From Rhodococcus sp. ABRD24 (GTDB lineage: Bacteria > Actinomycetota > Actinomycetes > Mycobacteriales > Mycobacteriaceae), in assembly GCF_004328705.1 (NCBI RefSeq), contig NZ_CP035319.1, positions 2,356,001 through 2,420,000 on the forward strand: a DNA stretch of 64,000 bases, written 5' to 3'. Positions 40,549 to 50,068 of this stretch are shown here, piece after piece. A program made the position numbers and the translations under genes. The notes under the pieces were generated by a model. The model was not told the origin of the DNA. It searched no databases and saw only the letters and a list, made by a program, of their open reading frames with translations. Position 1 is the first letter of the stretch. The number at the start of each line of letters is the position of its first letter.

Positions 40549-41298
40549 ATGAGCGAACCAGCCTCGCACGGCACCCTCTTACAGCTCCGTGACGTGACAC
40601 GCACTTACCAGTCCGGGAAGTCCACTCTCACGGCACTCGACCGCGTCACACTCGGCTGCCGCCGGGGTTCGTGGACGGCCATCATGGGTCCGTCCGGGTC
40701 GGGCAAGTCCACCCTGCTGAACTGCGCCGCCGGGCTGGACACGCCGGACTCGGGACAGGTCTTCCTCGACGGCCGTGACATCGCCAGCTTGGGCGATGAC
40801 GTACTGACCCGGATGCGGCGCACCGCAATTGGTTTCGTCTTCCAACAGTTCAACCTCGTCGATGCCCTGACTGCGGCACAGAACGTCACTCTCCCGCTCC
40901 GGCTGGCCGGGCACAAGGGCGCCGACGCTATCGCAGCACAATCCCTGAACACCCTCGGTCTCGGTGAGCACATGCACCACAAGCCACGTGAGCTGTCCGG
41001 CGGCCAGCAACAGCGGGTAGCCATCGCACGAGCCCTGGCGACCAAGCCGCACATCCTCTTCGCCGACGAGCCGACCGGTGCGCTGGACAGCAGATCCGCC
41101 GCCACGGTGCTGGACCTCATTCGTGCACTTGTCGACCAGCAGGCACAGACGATTCTGATGGTCACCCACGATCCCCATGCCGCGGCGCGCGCCGACCACG
41201 TTGCCTTCCTCCGCGATGGCCGCCTCGTCACGACCCTGGACGGCGCGGGTGCCAATCAGATCGCCTCGACCCTAGCGGATCTGGAGAGTCTGCGATGA
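40549..41298 (+). CDS. ABC transporter ATP-binding protein (MacB/LolD/BceA-like)
   Basis: 249 residues from ATG 40549. Walker A GPSGSGKST, Q-loop FVFQQFNLVDALTAAQN, signature LSGGQQQRVAIARAL, Walker B ILFADEPTGALDS and switch His MVTHDPHAA. It powers the FtsX-type permease encoded next (start overlaps the stop by 4 bp). It is divergent from the kinase/response regulator pair, the arrangement of antibiotic- or lipoprotein-handling ABC systems. Confidence 0.94.
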   Translation: MSEPASHGTLLQLRDVTRTYQSGKSTLTALDRVTLGCRRGSWTAIMGPSGSGKSTLLNCAAGLDTPDSGQVFLDGRDIASLGDDVLTRMRRTAIGFVFQQFNLVDALTAAQNVTLPLRLAGHKGADAIAAQSLNTLGLGEHMHHKPRELSGGQQQRVAIARALATKPHILFADEPTGALDSRSAATVLDLIRALVDQQAQTILMVTHDPHAAARADHVAFLRDGRLVTTLDGAGANQIASTLADLESLR

Positions 41299-43226
41299 CT
41301 CGTCTCGCCGTCCGCACCTTCTTCGACCGCTGGCAACTCTTCGCCGGGACAGTCCTCGCCGTAACCGCCGGTGTCGCCATCGTCCACGCCGGAATGACGA
41401 TCATCCTCGGAGTCGAGAATGCCGGGGCGCCGGGAGGTTCGACTCCTGAGCAGGTCGAGCGGTTTCGGCAATCTGCCAGCGGTGCAAGCACTTTGACTGG
41501 CATGACGGTGACGCTCGGAGCATTCCTGACGATCTTCGTGGTCGGCTCTACCTTCAACTTCGCCGTCGATCAACGTCGACGCGACCTCGCGGTCCTGAGA
41601 CTTGGCGGTGTCACCTCTCGCCAGATACGAAGGCTGCTGCTCGCCGAGGCGGTCCTTATTGCTCTTGTCGGCACCGCGGCGGGCGCTCTGCTCGGGCTCG
41701 GGGTCACCGCCCTGCAGCGCACTATCCTGACGTGGCTCGGTACCTTTCCGGACGGGCTGACCACCCCGGTCCAGCCAGCCGTTCTGGTGCTCGATCTCGT
41801 GGTCGCGGTCACGGTGTGTCTCGCGGGCGCGTGGGGTGCCGCTCGACGGGCCACGAAGTTCAGTCCGCTGGACGCCCTGCGCCGCAGCACCAGCGAGCAG
41901 AAAGTGATGACCACCCGCCGGTGGATCGTCGCGGTCCTTGCCATCGCACTCACCGCGGTCCAGACCTACTTCTCGGCGACAGCTGGCGGAATGCTGATCC
42001 CGTTGCTACTCGGTATGGGAATCGTCATTACCGCCTCGGTGGCGATGAGTCGCCTGTCGCCACTACTCGTGCCGGCTGCGGCGCGAGCACTCACGCCCTG
42101 GGCGCGCCGCTCACCGGTCGCAGACCTCGCTGTCGCGAACCTGCGCGATGCCGTTCGCCGCACCGCATCGTCTGCCGCACCGATGATCGTGCTCGTCAGT
42201 CTCGTCATGGGTCTACAGGGAATCCTCGATACGCAGACGCGAGCGACGGCCACCGAGGCCACCCAACTCCTGCGTGCTGATCTGATCGCGACAGGAGTCG
42301 GCATCGACCTCGCAGCACTCGACGCCATCGACGGTGTCTCGCTGGCGGCACCTGAGACCGTCGTTCCCCTCACCGTTGTACTCGCCCGGGGCGGCGACGC
42401 CACGGACGCTCCGGGCACGGTCGTCGCCGTCGATCCAGATGCCTTCCGCGCCACTCACCTTCAACGCCCAGCGAGCGGTGACATCGGCGAATTCGCTTCC
42501 GGTAGCATCGTCTTCGGCCCCGGTCTGGACAGCACGATGCTCCGCAGCCACTACGACCAGATCACGCTGACCATCGACGGCGACATCGTCACACTCGATG
42601 AGGCAGCCCGCATGGGAGAAACCCTCGCCGGGGTCGATGGTTTCTACATCGACCGCTCCATCCTGCCGACCGACATGCTCGACGGACCCACCACCGTCCT
42701 CATCCAACTCGAGCCCGGAGCCCACACCGGCGCGGTCGAACGCGAACTCGCCGCTGCGGGAGCGACCACCGTGCAAACGCCCGCAGAGTCTTCCGGAGAA
42801 CGAGACAGTGTCAAGGACAGTGAGAACCGCGCAGTGATGGCCGCGATCGTGGGACTCGGCAGCCTGTACGCGCTCATCAGCGTGCTCAGCACTATCGCGA
42901 TCGCTATCGGTCAACGGCGGACGGAACTGGCGACACTACGACTGACCGGCTTCACCCGGCGTCAAATCCAAAGCGTCACCGTCGTCGAAGCCCTCGCCGC
43001 CACGACCATCGGACTCATCCTTGGCGCGGTCGCCGCCGTCCTCGCCCTCGTAGGCCTCTGGGCCGCGACGTACCGCGTCTACGGCACGCCGGTGATCGCG
43101 ATCCCCTGGACCCTCCTGGGCGCCATCACCATGCTTGCGGCCACGCTCACCACCATCACAGCAGTCGTGGCCACGCGATTCGTGATCAAGACCCCGGCCA
43201 TCCAGGCACTGGGAAACCGGGAGTGA
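41295..43226 (+). CDS. FtsX-like ABC transporter permease (two FtsX units)
   Basis: 643 residues. An N-terminal membrane segment precedes a first FtsX block (LGAFLTIFVVGSTFNFAVDQ, RRRDLAVLRLGGVTSRQIRR, LLLAEAVLIALVGTAAGALL). Central segments and an extracytoplasmic domain follow (about 350-510, LDSTMLRSHYDQITLTIDGD), then a second FtsX block (VGLGSLYALISVLSTIAIAI, TELATLRLTGFTRRQIQSVT, VVEALAATTIGLILGAVAAV). This is a mechanotransmission-type permease as in MacB/BceB families, likely moving a peptide or lipid out of the membrane or relieving its effect. Confidence 0.92.
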   Translation: MTRLAVRTFFDRWQLFAGTVLAVTAGVAIVHAGMTIILGVENAGAPGGSTPEQVERFRQSASGASTLTGMTVTLGAFLTIFVVGSTFNFAVDQRRRDLAVLRLGGVTSRQIRRLLLAEAVLIALVGTAAGALLGLGVTALQRTILTWLGTFPDGLTTPVQPAVLVLDLVVAVTVCLAGAWGAARRATKFSPLDALRRSTSEQKVMTTRRWIVAVLAIALTAVQTYFSATAGGMLIPLLLGMGIVITASVAMSRLSPLLVPAAARALTPWARRSPVADLAVANLRDAVRRTASSAAPMIVLVSLVMGLQGILDTQTRATATEATQLLRADLIATGVGIDLAALDAIDGVSLAAPETVVPLTVVLARGGDATDAPGTVVAVDPDAFRATHLQRPASGDIGEFASGSIVFGPGLDSTMLRSHYDQITLTIDGDIVTLDEAARMGETLAGVDGFYIDRSILPTDMLDGPTTVLIQLEPGAHTGAVERELAAAGATTVQTPAESSGERDSVKDSENRAVMAAIVGLGSLYALISVLSTIAIAIGQRRTELATLRLTGFTRRQIQSVTVVEALAATTIGLILGAVAAVLALVGLWAATYRVYGTPVIAIPWTLLGAITMLAATLTTITAVVATRFVIKTPAIQALGNRE

Positions 43227-43348
43227 ACAGGGCTCGAGCCAGCCGCCATGTTCGTGTGGTTGCCGACTTCTCATTCATGCGACGAGGTCCCGGATATCGA
43301 CCATTTCTCCGGGGAGCAGCCAAGCATCAGCAGGCTGGCGGGGTCAGG

Positions 43349-44200
43349 TCATCTGAGCAGGAATTCGAGGGCGATCCGCTCGAACGCCTCCTTGGCTTCG
43401 ACCATCACCCAGTGCCCGCAGTTGGGGAAGATGTGCAGTTCGGCATTGGGAATCAGACGCATCGGAATCATCGGCATGTCCGGAGGGCACTGCCGGTCCT
43501 CACGGCCCCACGTCAGCAAGGTCGGGCATTGCACGTTGCCCATCATCGACCAATACGGAGGCAGACGGGAGTCCGACATCGCCTGCTGCTGCGCCTCGAA
43601 TGCCTTGGAGCCGTACATCGCGGCGAGCGTCTTGTGCGACTCGGGATCGTTGGCCGTCTCCCAGCGTTCCTCGATCCGTTCCTCAGTGATGATCACGCGG
43701 TCGTAGACCATGCATTCGAGCCAGCGCACCAATTTCTCGCGGCTGGGCCCGTCGGCGAAATCTTGCAGCAGCCGGGTGCCCTCACTCGGGTTCTGACTGA
43801 ATATGTTCGGCCCTACGCCACCAATAGTGACGAGTTTGGTCACCCGATCGGGATGCTTCATGGCCACATTGACGCCGACCACCCCTCCCATCGAGTTACC
43901 GATCATCGCCGCGGAATCGATGCCGAGGGCGTCCATGAAGCGGATCACCGCAGAGCCGGCGGTCAGGACCGGGTGCCCGGCGACTGGGTCACTCACGCCG
44001 AATCCCGGGAATTCGAGGATGTAGCAGTGGAAGTGCTTGGCGAAGACGTCCAGGTTTCCTCTGTAGTTCCGCCAGCCGCTGACTCCGATTCCGGAGCCGT
44101 GCAACAACAGCAGCGGCGGCCCCTCGCCCGCCTCGTGGTAGCGCAGCACCCCCTTGTCGGTGGTGATCTCCCTCTTGGTCCCCTCGTAAGTCGCGTCCAC
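43349..44200 (-). CDS. Alpha/beta-hydrolase, HsaD/BphD-like meta-cleavage product hydrolase
   Basis: 283 residues. LLLLHGSGIGVSGWRNYRGN (oxyanion HG), nucleophile Ser in SAAMIGNSMGGVVGVNVAMK, Asp in LLTWGREDRQCPPD and His in IFPNCGHWVMVEAKEAF. The segment GPNIFSQNPSEGTRLLQDFA and MVYDRVIITEERIEERW is close to HsaD, which splits the C-C bond of a ring-opened steroid (4,9-DSHA). A KstR-type palindrome lies just before the start, pointing to steroid-related control. The bona fide hsaC/hsaA/hsaB genes are not in the window, so this may be a paralogue. Confidence 0.87.
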   Translation of the reverse strand: MDATYEGTKREITTDKGVLRYHEAGEGPPLLLLHGSGIGVSGWRNYRGNLDVFAKHFHCYILEFPGFGVSDPVAGHPVLTAGSAVIRFMDALGIDSAAMIGNSMGGVVGVNVAMKHPDRVTKLVTIGGVGPNIFSQNPSEGTRLLQDFADGPSREKLVRWLECMVYDRVIITEERIEERWETANDPESHKTLAAMYGSKAFEAQQQAMSDSRLPPYWSMMGNVQCPTLLTWGREDRQCPPDMPMIPMRLIPNAELHIFPNCGHWVMVEAKEAFERIALEFLLR

Positions 44201-44208
44201 CCCATCAC

Positions 44209-44226
44209 ACTAGAACACGTTCCAGT
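44209..44226. promoter_or_regulatory. KstR-type operator before the HsaD-like gene
   Basis: ACTAGAACACGTTCCAGT, a near-perfect palindrome 8 bp before the start codon on the minus strand. It fits the TAGAAC-NN-GTTCTA pattern of the cholesterol repressor KstR, with one arm position changed. Confidence 0.65.
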
Positions 44227-44301
44227 TTAATGGGGTTGGGATCGTTCCCGCGGTCACGCTGCACGCGGTACGGCTTGCCTACACCTATGGAGCAGAATCG
44301 A

Positions 44302-45273
44302 TTAAAGGGTTGTTTCATCGTCGGCCGACTCATCAAATGTCCGTCTGTACTGCCCCGGTGTAACACCGAACTCTCGGGTGAATGCCTGATGGAGCCCAAT
44401 TGTGCTGCCGTAACCGACAGCCACCGCAATCCTCTCCAGCGAGTCGGCGCTGCACTCGAGGAGGCGGCGGGTTTCGAGAAGTCGCCGATCACGCAGGTAC
44501 GAAGCCGGTGTGCGACCGATTGTCGTGGTGAATTCGCGCGCGAATGTCGACTGAGGCAGGCCGGTCAGGTCGGCGAGAGATTGGACGGTCCAAGGGCGGC
44601 TGTAGTGCATGTTGATCGCAATCAACGCGTCACCGAGCCGTGGATGACGTAGTGCGCGTCCGACGTGCGTGTCGATGTCGTCGTGCAGCGCAAGTCGCAG
44701 TCCCAGCAGATACGCGAGCTCGAACGAGCGAAGTTGGACGGCCTCTGTCCCGTTTCCCGGGGAATTGGTTTCGGCGAGAATTCCGTCGAGCAGATGGGCG
44801 AGCAGTGGCTGGGTGGCAATTCGGTCTCGACGAACGATCAAGACGTCGGGCAGCATCCGGTACAGCAGGTACTCCCCAGAGGAGTCGTAGTCGAGTCCCG
44901 CACAGAGCATTCGGCCGATCTGTGGCGTCGAAGGGTCACCGAGGGTGAGAACGGCCGCCGAGCCGGGCGCACGTTCGGGCAGCAGATCACTGATGTACGG
45001 CGCGTTCGTGCACGGCACGCCTGAGACCACGTGTGCCGCACCGCGAGGGAACATCGCCAAGTCACCGGCCGCGAGATGATGCCGCTCGCCTGTGCCGAAC
45101 GTGATCGTGGCGGTGCCGATGAGCATGTAGTGAATCAAGGCGCGGGGTTCAGGACGACCCTGAACCGCCCAGGCGTGATGCAAGTGCCAATCGGAATGGT
45201 AAGCACCGTGAAGCCGTAAGGGCGAGAGAATCGAGCTGAGAACGTCTGCGTTGTGTTCCCCCACATCCACCAT
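44302..45273 (-). CDS. AraC-family regulator with N-terminal cupin
   Basis: 323 residues. The N-terminal half is a cupin ligand domain (HYMLIGTATITFGTGERHHL, AAGDLAMFPRGAAHVVSG). The C-terminal AraC double HTH reads IAINMHYSRPWTVQSLADLT, GLPQSTFAREFTTTIGRTPA, LECSADSLERIAVAVGYGST and EFGVTPGQYRRTF. Its start is 72 bp from that of the NmrA-like gene on the opposite strand, so it probably activates the metabolite cluster 45345-51435, which contains no other regulator. Confidence 0.93.
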   Translation of the reverse strand: MVDVGEHNADVLSSILSPLRLHGAYHSDWHLHHAWAVQGRPEPRALIHYMLIGTATITFGTGERHHLAAGDLAMFPRGAAHVVSGVPCTNAPYISDLLPERAPGSAAVLTLGDPSTPQIGRMLCAGLDYDSSGEYLLYRMLPDVLIVRRDRIATQPLLAHLLDGILAETNSPGNGTEAVQLRSFELAYLLGLRLALHDDIDTHVGRALRHPRLGDALIAINMHYSRPWTVQSLADLTGLPQSTFAREFTTTIGRTPASYLRDRRLLETRRLLECSADSLERIAVAVGYGSTIGLHQAFTREFGVTPGQYRRTFDESADDETTL

Positions 45274-45344
45274 GAGTGATAATCATAGCGTCGAGGTTGA
45301 ATTCTTTATTGTTACCACTGGATCAACCCGGCAATGTCAGCCGA

Positions 45345-46220
45345 ATGAATTCACCTGACACTGTCCACGTTGCGGTCCTGGGGTCAGCCGGCGCGCAGGG
45401 CTCCGCAATCGCCGACGCACTCGACGCCGCCGGAGTCCCGACCCGCCGAATCTCACGCACCGGCAATGGCTCCGGAACGGCGGCCGCCGACCTCCGCGAC
45501 ACCGGCGCACTGACGGCAGCACTATCCGGAATCGATGTCGCGGTACTGACCCTGCCGCTCGACTTCTCCTCGGAAGCAGCGCATTTCGCTCGCAATGTCG
45601 CGGATGCCGCGGCTGCCTCCGGTGTCCAGCGCATCGTGTTCAACACCAATACCCGAATCCCCGACGAGATCACCGATGCACCAGGCTTTGAAACAAGGCG
45701 TGCTGCGCGGATCACGCTGGAGACCGGTGCAGTCCCGGTGACGATCATCGAGCCTGCCGTGTACCTCGACAACCTGCTCGCCCCGGGCGTGCTGACACAC
45801 AGCCGCGACGGATCTGTACTGCGATACCCGATTCCGGAAGGACTTCCCGTGTCATGGCTCGCCGCGTCGGATCTCGGTCGTGCCGTGGCCGCAGCCTGCC
45901 TGAACGGACGCGGCGGCGAGGTCGTTCGACCGGGCCGGGCCCCGCTGACGCCGGAGGAGCTTGCAGGCGCGATCGAAGGCGCGATCGGGACGTCGGTGCG
46001 CTTCGAAGCGCTCGATCCCGCTCTCTTCGAACAGGGTCTGGCAGCGGTCGCGGGTCCCAACGCCGCAGCAGGGGTTGCATCGATCTATCGGTGGCTCACC
46101 GCGAACCCAGGTAGCACGGTTATGGCGGCGCCGGCCGAGCAACCGGCCTGGATGCCTCAACCGGCCACGGCGTCAGCCTGGGCTGCCGATTTCCTGAAGC
46201 CCGTCGCTTCCAAGGGCTGA
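45345..46220 (+). CDS. NmrA-like NAD(P)-binding protein
   Basis: 291 residues from ATG 45345. The Rossmann motif HVAVLGSAGAQGSAIADALD (GxxGxxG) is present, then IDVAVLTLPLDFSSEAAHFA, RIVFNTNTRIPDEI and a family-type PAVYLDNLLAPGVLTHSRDG. The YxxxK catalytic pair of classical SDRs is absent, as in NmrA regulators and atypical SDRs. It could be a redox enzyme, a quinone/aldehyde reductase or a redox sensor. It is the first gene of the cluster, 4 bp before the PrnB-like gene. Confidence 0.85.
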   Translation: MNSPDTVHVAVLGSAGAQGSAIADALDAAGVPTRRISRTGNGSGTAAADLRDTGALTAALSGIDVAVLTLPLDFSSEAAHFARNVADAAAASGVQRIVFNTNTRIPDEITDAPGFETRRAARITLETGAVPVTIIEPAVYLDNLLAPGVLTHSRDGSVLRYPIPEGLPVSWLAASDLGRAVAAACLNGRGGEVVRPGRAPLTPEELAGAIEGAIGTSVRFEALDPALFEQGLAAVAGPNAAAGVASIYRWLTANPGSTVMAAPAEQPAWMPQPATASAWAADFLKPVASKG

Positions 46221-46224
46221 TCCA

Positions 46225-47364
46225 GTGACCATGCCCTACAGCGGAGCTTCCCAGCTCATGACCGGCATCAAAGCCCTTCCGGATCCGCACTACCTCTGCG
46301 CTGCCGTGCAAGCCGCGGATCCATTGAATGCCGACGTTCTCCTCACCGACCTGGCCGCCATGAACGAGCGCGCCGACACGACCGCCCTGTGGGCTCTGCA
46401 ACGTGAGCTCACCCACCGCACGCTGACGCTCCTAGCAGCGCGCAGCCTCTCTGGCGTCGAGTCCCTCGCAGTGATGCGCGACATCGGCATCGTCCTCGGT
46501 TCGGTCAAACGCCACGGCACCGAACCACTGGAAGTGACACCGGATCTGTCACCGGCACTGCTCGCCCTCGGCTGGCAGACGGGTCTTATTCCGCGCGACA
46601 CCGTCCAGCACTACACCGCGTGGAACCCTCGCGGTGAACGTCGACGCAGATACACCGACGACCCACAAGAGCAACACCTCCAGGACGCCGTTTCGACTGT
46701 GTTCCCACAGCTCAGCGCGTCGCTGACAATCAGCAGTGAGCTGTCGGAACTCGATCCGCGGGACTCACGTTTCGCCCCGTTGATGTCATGCCTCGACGGA
46801 ATCACGGTGTCGATGGTGACCACGATCGACACCGTCGTTCGCAGTGTCTCACCGGTGTTCTTCGCTCAGGTACTGCGACCGTACTTCGAGGAAATCACCA
46901 TCGCCGGCACTACCTACCTCGGCCCGGCAGCAGCGCAGGTCCCGCTGTGGTTGGTCGATCTGTGCTTGTGGGCGTCCGACCGCAACGCCGACGGATACCG
47001 CAAGTTTCTCGACGACTCACTGCCATACGCGCTACCCAGTTGGCGCGCGTTTCACGATGCGCACCACCGGCATCCGTCGATTGTCACGCGGTTGACCACT
47101 GGGTTCGCAGCAGAACCGCAGAATGCCGACCTCGAGCGATCCGCCGAAGCCACCGCTCGGTTGCTCCGGACTCTCAAGACGTTCCGCGGTCGTCATATCG
47201 GTATCGCCAAGAAGGCGTACGCCGATGATGTTCGGTTGTACGAAAACGGTAGTGGCGGCGCACCGGTCGCGTTACTGAAGGAGATTCTCGACCTGACACG
47301 AGAGAACGAAACTCTGTTGAACAAGCCCACCACATCGCACCGGCCGGTTGCGGCGGCACGATGA
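46225..47364 (+). CDS. PrnB-family heme enzyme (tryptophan/indoleamine dioxygenase superfamily)
   Basis: 379 residues clearly related to PrnB (monodechloroaminopyrrolnitrin synthase). Shared blocks: VMRDIGIVLGSVKRHGTEPL, HYTAWNP, RYTDDPQEQHLQ, VSPVFFAQVLRPYFEEITIA, GTTYLGPAAAQVPLWLVDLC, DDSLPYALPSWRAF and, near the C-terminus, LRTLKTFRGRHIGIAKKAY, where His324 corresponds to the heme ligand, followed by NGSGG at about 341. PrnB rearranges 7-chloro-tryptophan to an aminophenylpyrrole; relatives of unknown substrate exist. It is tightly linked (4-bp overlap) to the FAD monooxygenase gene that follows. No halogenase is present, so the substrate may be tryptophan itself or another indole. Confidence 0.9.
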   Translation: MTMPYSGASQLMTGIKALPDPHYLCAAVQAADPLNADVLLTDLAAMNERADTTALWALQRELTHRTLTLLAARSLSGVESLAVMRDIGIVLGSVKRHGTEPLEVTPDLSPALLALGWQTGLIPRDTVQHYTAWNPRGERRRRYTDDPQEQHLQDAVSTVFPQLSASLTISSELSELDPRDSRFAPLMSCLDGITVSMVTTIDTVVRSVSPVFFAQVLRPYFEEITIAGTTYLGPAAAQVPLWLVDLCLWASDRNADGYRKFLDDSLPYALPSWRAFHDAHHRHPSIVTRLTTGFAAEPQNADLERSAEATARLLRTLKTFRGRHIGIAKKAYADDVRLYENGSGGAPVALLKEILDLTRENETLLNKPTTSHRPVAAAR

Positions 47365-48587
47365 CTCGCATTCTGATTGCCGGTGCCGGGATCGCGGGCC
47401 TCACATGTGCGCTGGCCTTACACTCGCAGGGGGAGTGTAAGGTCACCGTATTCGAGCAGGCGCCGCAGGTCAGGCCATTGGGTTCTGGGGTGAATCTGAT
47501 GCCGCAGGCCACCCGGCACTTCGCTGACCTCGGCATCCTCGACGACCTACGAGGCGTCGCCATTGCCACCTCGACCATGCAGCTGGCCACTGCACGGGGA
47601 CAGATCCTGTGGAGCGAGCAACGCGGAGGAGGACCGGACTCCACGGCGCCTCAGCTATCGATCCACCGAGGTTGGCTCACCAGCACATTGGTCGAACATG
47701 TGCGAGAGCGGCTGGGGCCGGCATCGATCATCCCCGGCGCTCGGTTGATCGATGTCGATTCTCGCTGCAGGACTGCGACGTTCGCTCAACCGGATGGTTC
47801 CACTCGGACGGAGACCTTCGACATACTGGTCGGCGCGGACGGTATCCGGTCCGTAACGCGAAACTCGGTGCGCGGTGGGGCGACCGAGCTGCAATTCGCC
47901 GGTGCCACCATCTGGCGCGGAGTGACGCGATTCAGCAGCTTCGCGGACGGCGCAACTATGGTCATCGCCGGAGACGGCCGCTGCAAAGTTGTGTTCTATC
48001 CGTTGGCGCACTACGACGACGGAACATGCCTGATGAACTGGGCTGCTGCAACTCCGGAGAGCGACGGGAACAGCGAGAGGGGGAACTGGAACGCCGCCGC
48101 TACCGCCGAAGAGTTCGCCGGTCACTTCTCCGGCTGGCACATACACGGCGTCGACATCGAGCATCTGATGCGCAGCACCGACTTTCCGTTTGCATACCCG
48201 ATGGTCGATATCGATCCACTCCCCGCCTGGACCCGAGGTCCGATCACCTTGATCGGCGATGCCGCCCACGCGATGTATCCGATCGGATCCAACGGTGCCA
48301 CGCAGTCCGTGATCGACGCGGCCGTCCTCGCCGGCCACCTCGCGTCCGGGATCGACCCCCGAGAAGGGTTGGCTCGCTATGAATCCGAGCGTCGACCTGC
48401 AACCACTGAGATCCAGAAGGCGAACCGAGCTCGTGGCCCCGAGGTGGTCATCGATCTCGCCGCGGAGCGCGCCCCTCACGGATTCACCGAACTGTCTGAT
48501 GTCTTCGCCCCTGGCGAGCTCGAACACATCGCCGGTCGCTACGCCGCAGCGACCGGCGCCCCAACCCCCATCAGGAGCCACTCATGA
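47361..48587 (+). CDS. FAD-dependent aromatic monooxygenase, PhzS/salicylate hydroxylase-like
   Basis: 408 residues. FAD motif ILIAGAGIAGLTCALALHSQ, DG motif FDILVGADGIRSVTRNSV, and GD motif ITLIGDAAHAMYPIGSNGAT. The MYPIGSNGA version is typical of PhzS and related single-component hydroxylases. It would hydroxylate, perhaps with decarboxylation, an aromatic substrate using NAD(P)H and O2. Start and stop overlap its neighbours by 4 bp on both sides, so it is translationally coupled to the PrnB-like and HpaB-like genes. Confidence 0.93.
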   Translation: MTRILIAGAGIAGLTCALALHSQGECKVTVFEQAPQVRPLGSGVNLMPQATRHFADLGILDDLRGVAIATSTMQLATARGQILWSEQRGGGPDSTAPQLSIHRGWLTSTLVEHVRERLGPASIIPGARLIDVDSRCRTATFAQPDGSTRTETFDILVGADGIRSVTRNSVRGGATELQFAGATIWRGVTRFSSFADGATMVIAGDGRCKVVFYPLAHYDDGTCLMNWAAATPESDGNSERGNWNAAATAEEFAGHFSGWHIHGVDIEHLMRSTDFPFAYPMVDIDPLPAWTRGPITLIGDAAHAMYPIGSNGATQSVIDAAVLAGHLASGIDPREGLARYESERRPATTEIQKANRARGPEVVIDLAAERAPHGFTELSDVFAPGELEHIAGRYAAATGAPTPIRSHS

Positions 48588-50068
48588 CCCGTACGGGCGA
48601 CCAGTACCTACGTGATCTCGCCAACCGCCCCCGATCTGTCTGGCTCGGCGACAAGCATATTCGTGATATCACCGACCATCCCGCCTTCGCGCACACTGCC
48701 CGGTCCATCGCGGCACTCTACGATCAGGCGGCTGTCGATACCGATACATCGGTACTCCGAGACCCTGACAATGCGCGCAGCGACGGAACACCGGCACTGC
48801 GTGCATACAGTATCCCGCACAACCATGCCGACCTGACGGCCAAACACAACGCCCATGACGCATGGGCACGGCCGAGCTTCGGATTCCTCGGGAGGTCCCC
48901 GGATTACATGGCGGCCGGCGCAGCCGGCTGGGCAACACGCCCAGAGGCTTTCACCTCTCCGGCGTTCGACGGTGCCGCCAACGCCGCGGCCCTGTACCAG
49001 CGGCTGCGTGACAATGACCTGTTCGCGGCCTTCACCATCACCAACCCCTCCACGAACAGGGCCATATCCGTGGACGCGCAGGGTGCCGGTGACCTCCTGA
49101 TGCACGTCGACAGGGAAACCGCGGACGGTATCGTCATCAGCGGCGCGAAGACCATAGGAACCGGTGCCGTGTTCGCCGACGACATCATCGTCGGCACCAT
49201 CGAGCCGCTTCGAAGTGAAGACGAGCCGTACGCCTTCACTCTCACGCTCGATCCCACCGCCGAGGGTGTGCACCTGATCTCTCGGACCAGCTACGAATCC
49301 ACTGCCACCAGCGCCGCCGACAATCCACTCTCGCACCGTTTCGACGAGAATGACGCACTGTTGGTGTGCCAAGAGGTGCACGTCCCCTGGGAACGCGTCC
49401 TCACCTATCGTGACATCGAGGCGACCGGCAGAATCTGGTGGGGCACACCCGCATACACCAACATGGCGCACCAGGCCGCCGTACGCTTCGCGGTGAAACT
49501 CGAGTTCCTCGCCGGACTGGCAATGGTGATCGCCGAAGAGAATGGAGGGGCCCGCAATCCGTCCGTGCGTGCGGAGCTCGGCCGTCTCGCCGGATACGCG
49601 CACACCGCGCAGGCAATCGCCCTCGGAGCGGCGTCTGCTTACGAAGTCGATCCCGGCGACCACGGTGCTGTGCGTGTCAATCAAGCGATCATTTTTGCCC
49701 AGCGCCAGTTTGCCGCCGAGGCCTATCCGGCGGTACTCCACCAACTACGGATGCTGTGTGGCGGCAGTCTGACCCAGCTTCCCGTATCGATCGAGGACCT
49801 GTCGGCACCAGTGATCGGCGACTTACTCAACCGGTACAGCCGAACCGCCGGACAGACGGCAGAGGACCGGATCCGCCTGATGAAACTGGTATGGGACGTC
49901 ACCGGTTCCGAATTCGCAATCCGCCATGCGCATTACGAGCAGTTCTACCAAGGAGCCCCCCACGTGTATCTGGGCCAGCTCGCAGGAACCGCGAATGCCG
50001 CCGCAATGGCCGAGTATGCCTCCACTGCACTACATGTTGCAGATCCTGCGGTGGTCACAGCACGATGA
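48584..50068 (+). CDS. HpaB-family FADH2-dependent monooxygenase
   Basis: 494 residues of the 4-hydroxyphenylacetate 3-monooxygenase large-subunit family: TGDQYLRDLANRPRSVWLGD, RDITDHPAFAHTARSIAALY, NHADLTAKHNAHDAW, a flavin-side segment DNDLFAAFTITNPSTNRAIS, HVDRETADGIVISGAKTIGT and VQEVHVPWERVLTY-like CQEVHVPWERVLTYRDIE. It hydroxylates phenols, or in secondary metabolism amino-pyrroles and indoles, using FADH2 from a separate reductase. No flavin reductase gene lies in the cluster, so it must come from elsewhere. ATGA overlaps at both ends. Confidence 0.92.
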   Translation: MTRTGDQYLRDLANRPRSVWLGDKHIRDITDHPAFAHTARSIAALYDQAAVDTDTSVLRDPDNARSDGTPALRAYSIPHNHADLTAKHNAHDAWARPSFGFLGRSPDYMAAGAAGWATRPEAFTSPAFDGAANAAALYQRLRDNDLFAAFTITNPSTNRAISVDAQGAGDLLMHVDRETADGIVISGAKTIGTGAVFADDIIVGTIEPLRSEDEPYAFTLTLDPTAEGVHLISRTSYESTATSAADNPLSHRFDENDALLVCQEVHVPWERVLTYRDIEATGRIWWGTPAYTNMAHQAAVRFAVKLEFLAGLAMVIAEENGGARNPSVRAELGRLAGYAHTAQAIALGAASAYEVDPGDHGAVRVNQAIIFAQRQFAAEAYPAVLHQLRMLCGGSLTQLPVSIEDLSAPVIGDLLNRYSRTAGQTAEDRIRLMKLVWDVTGSEFAIRHAHYEQFYQGAPHVYLGQLAGTANAAAMAEYASTALHVADPAVVTAR

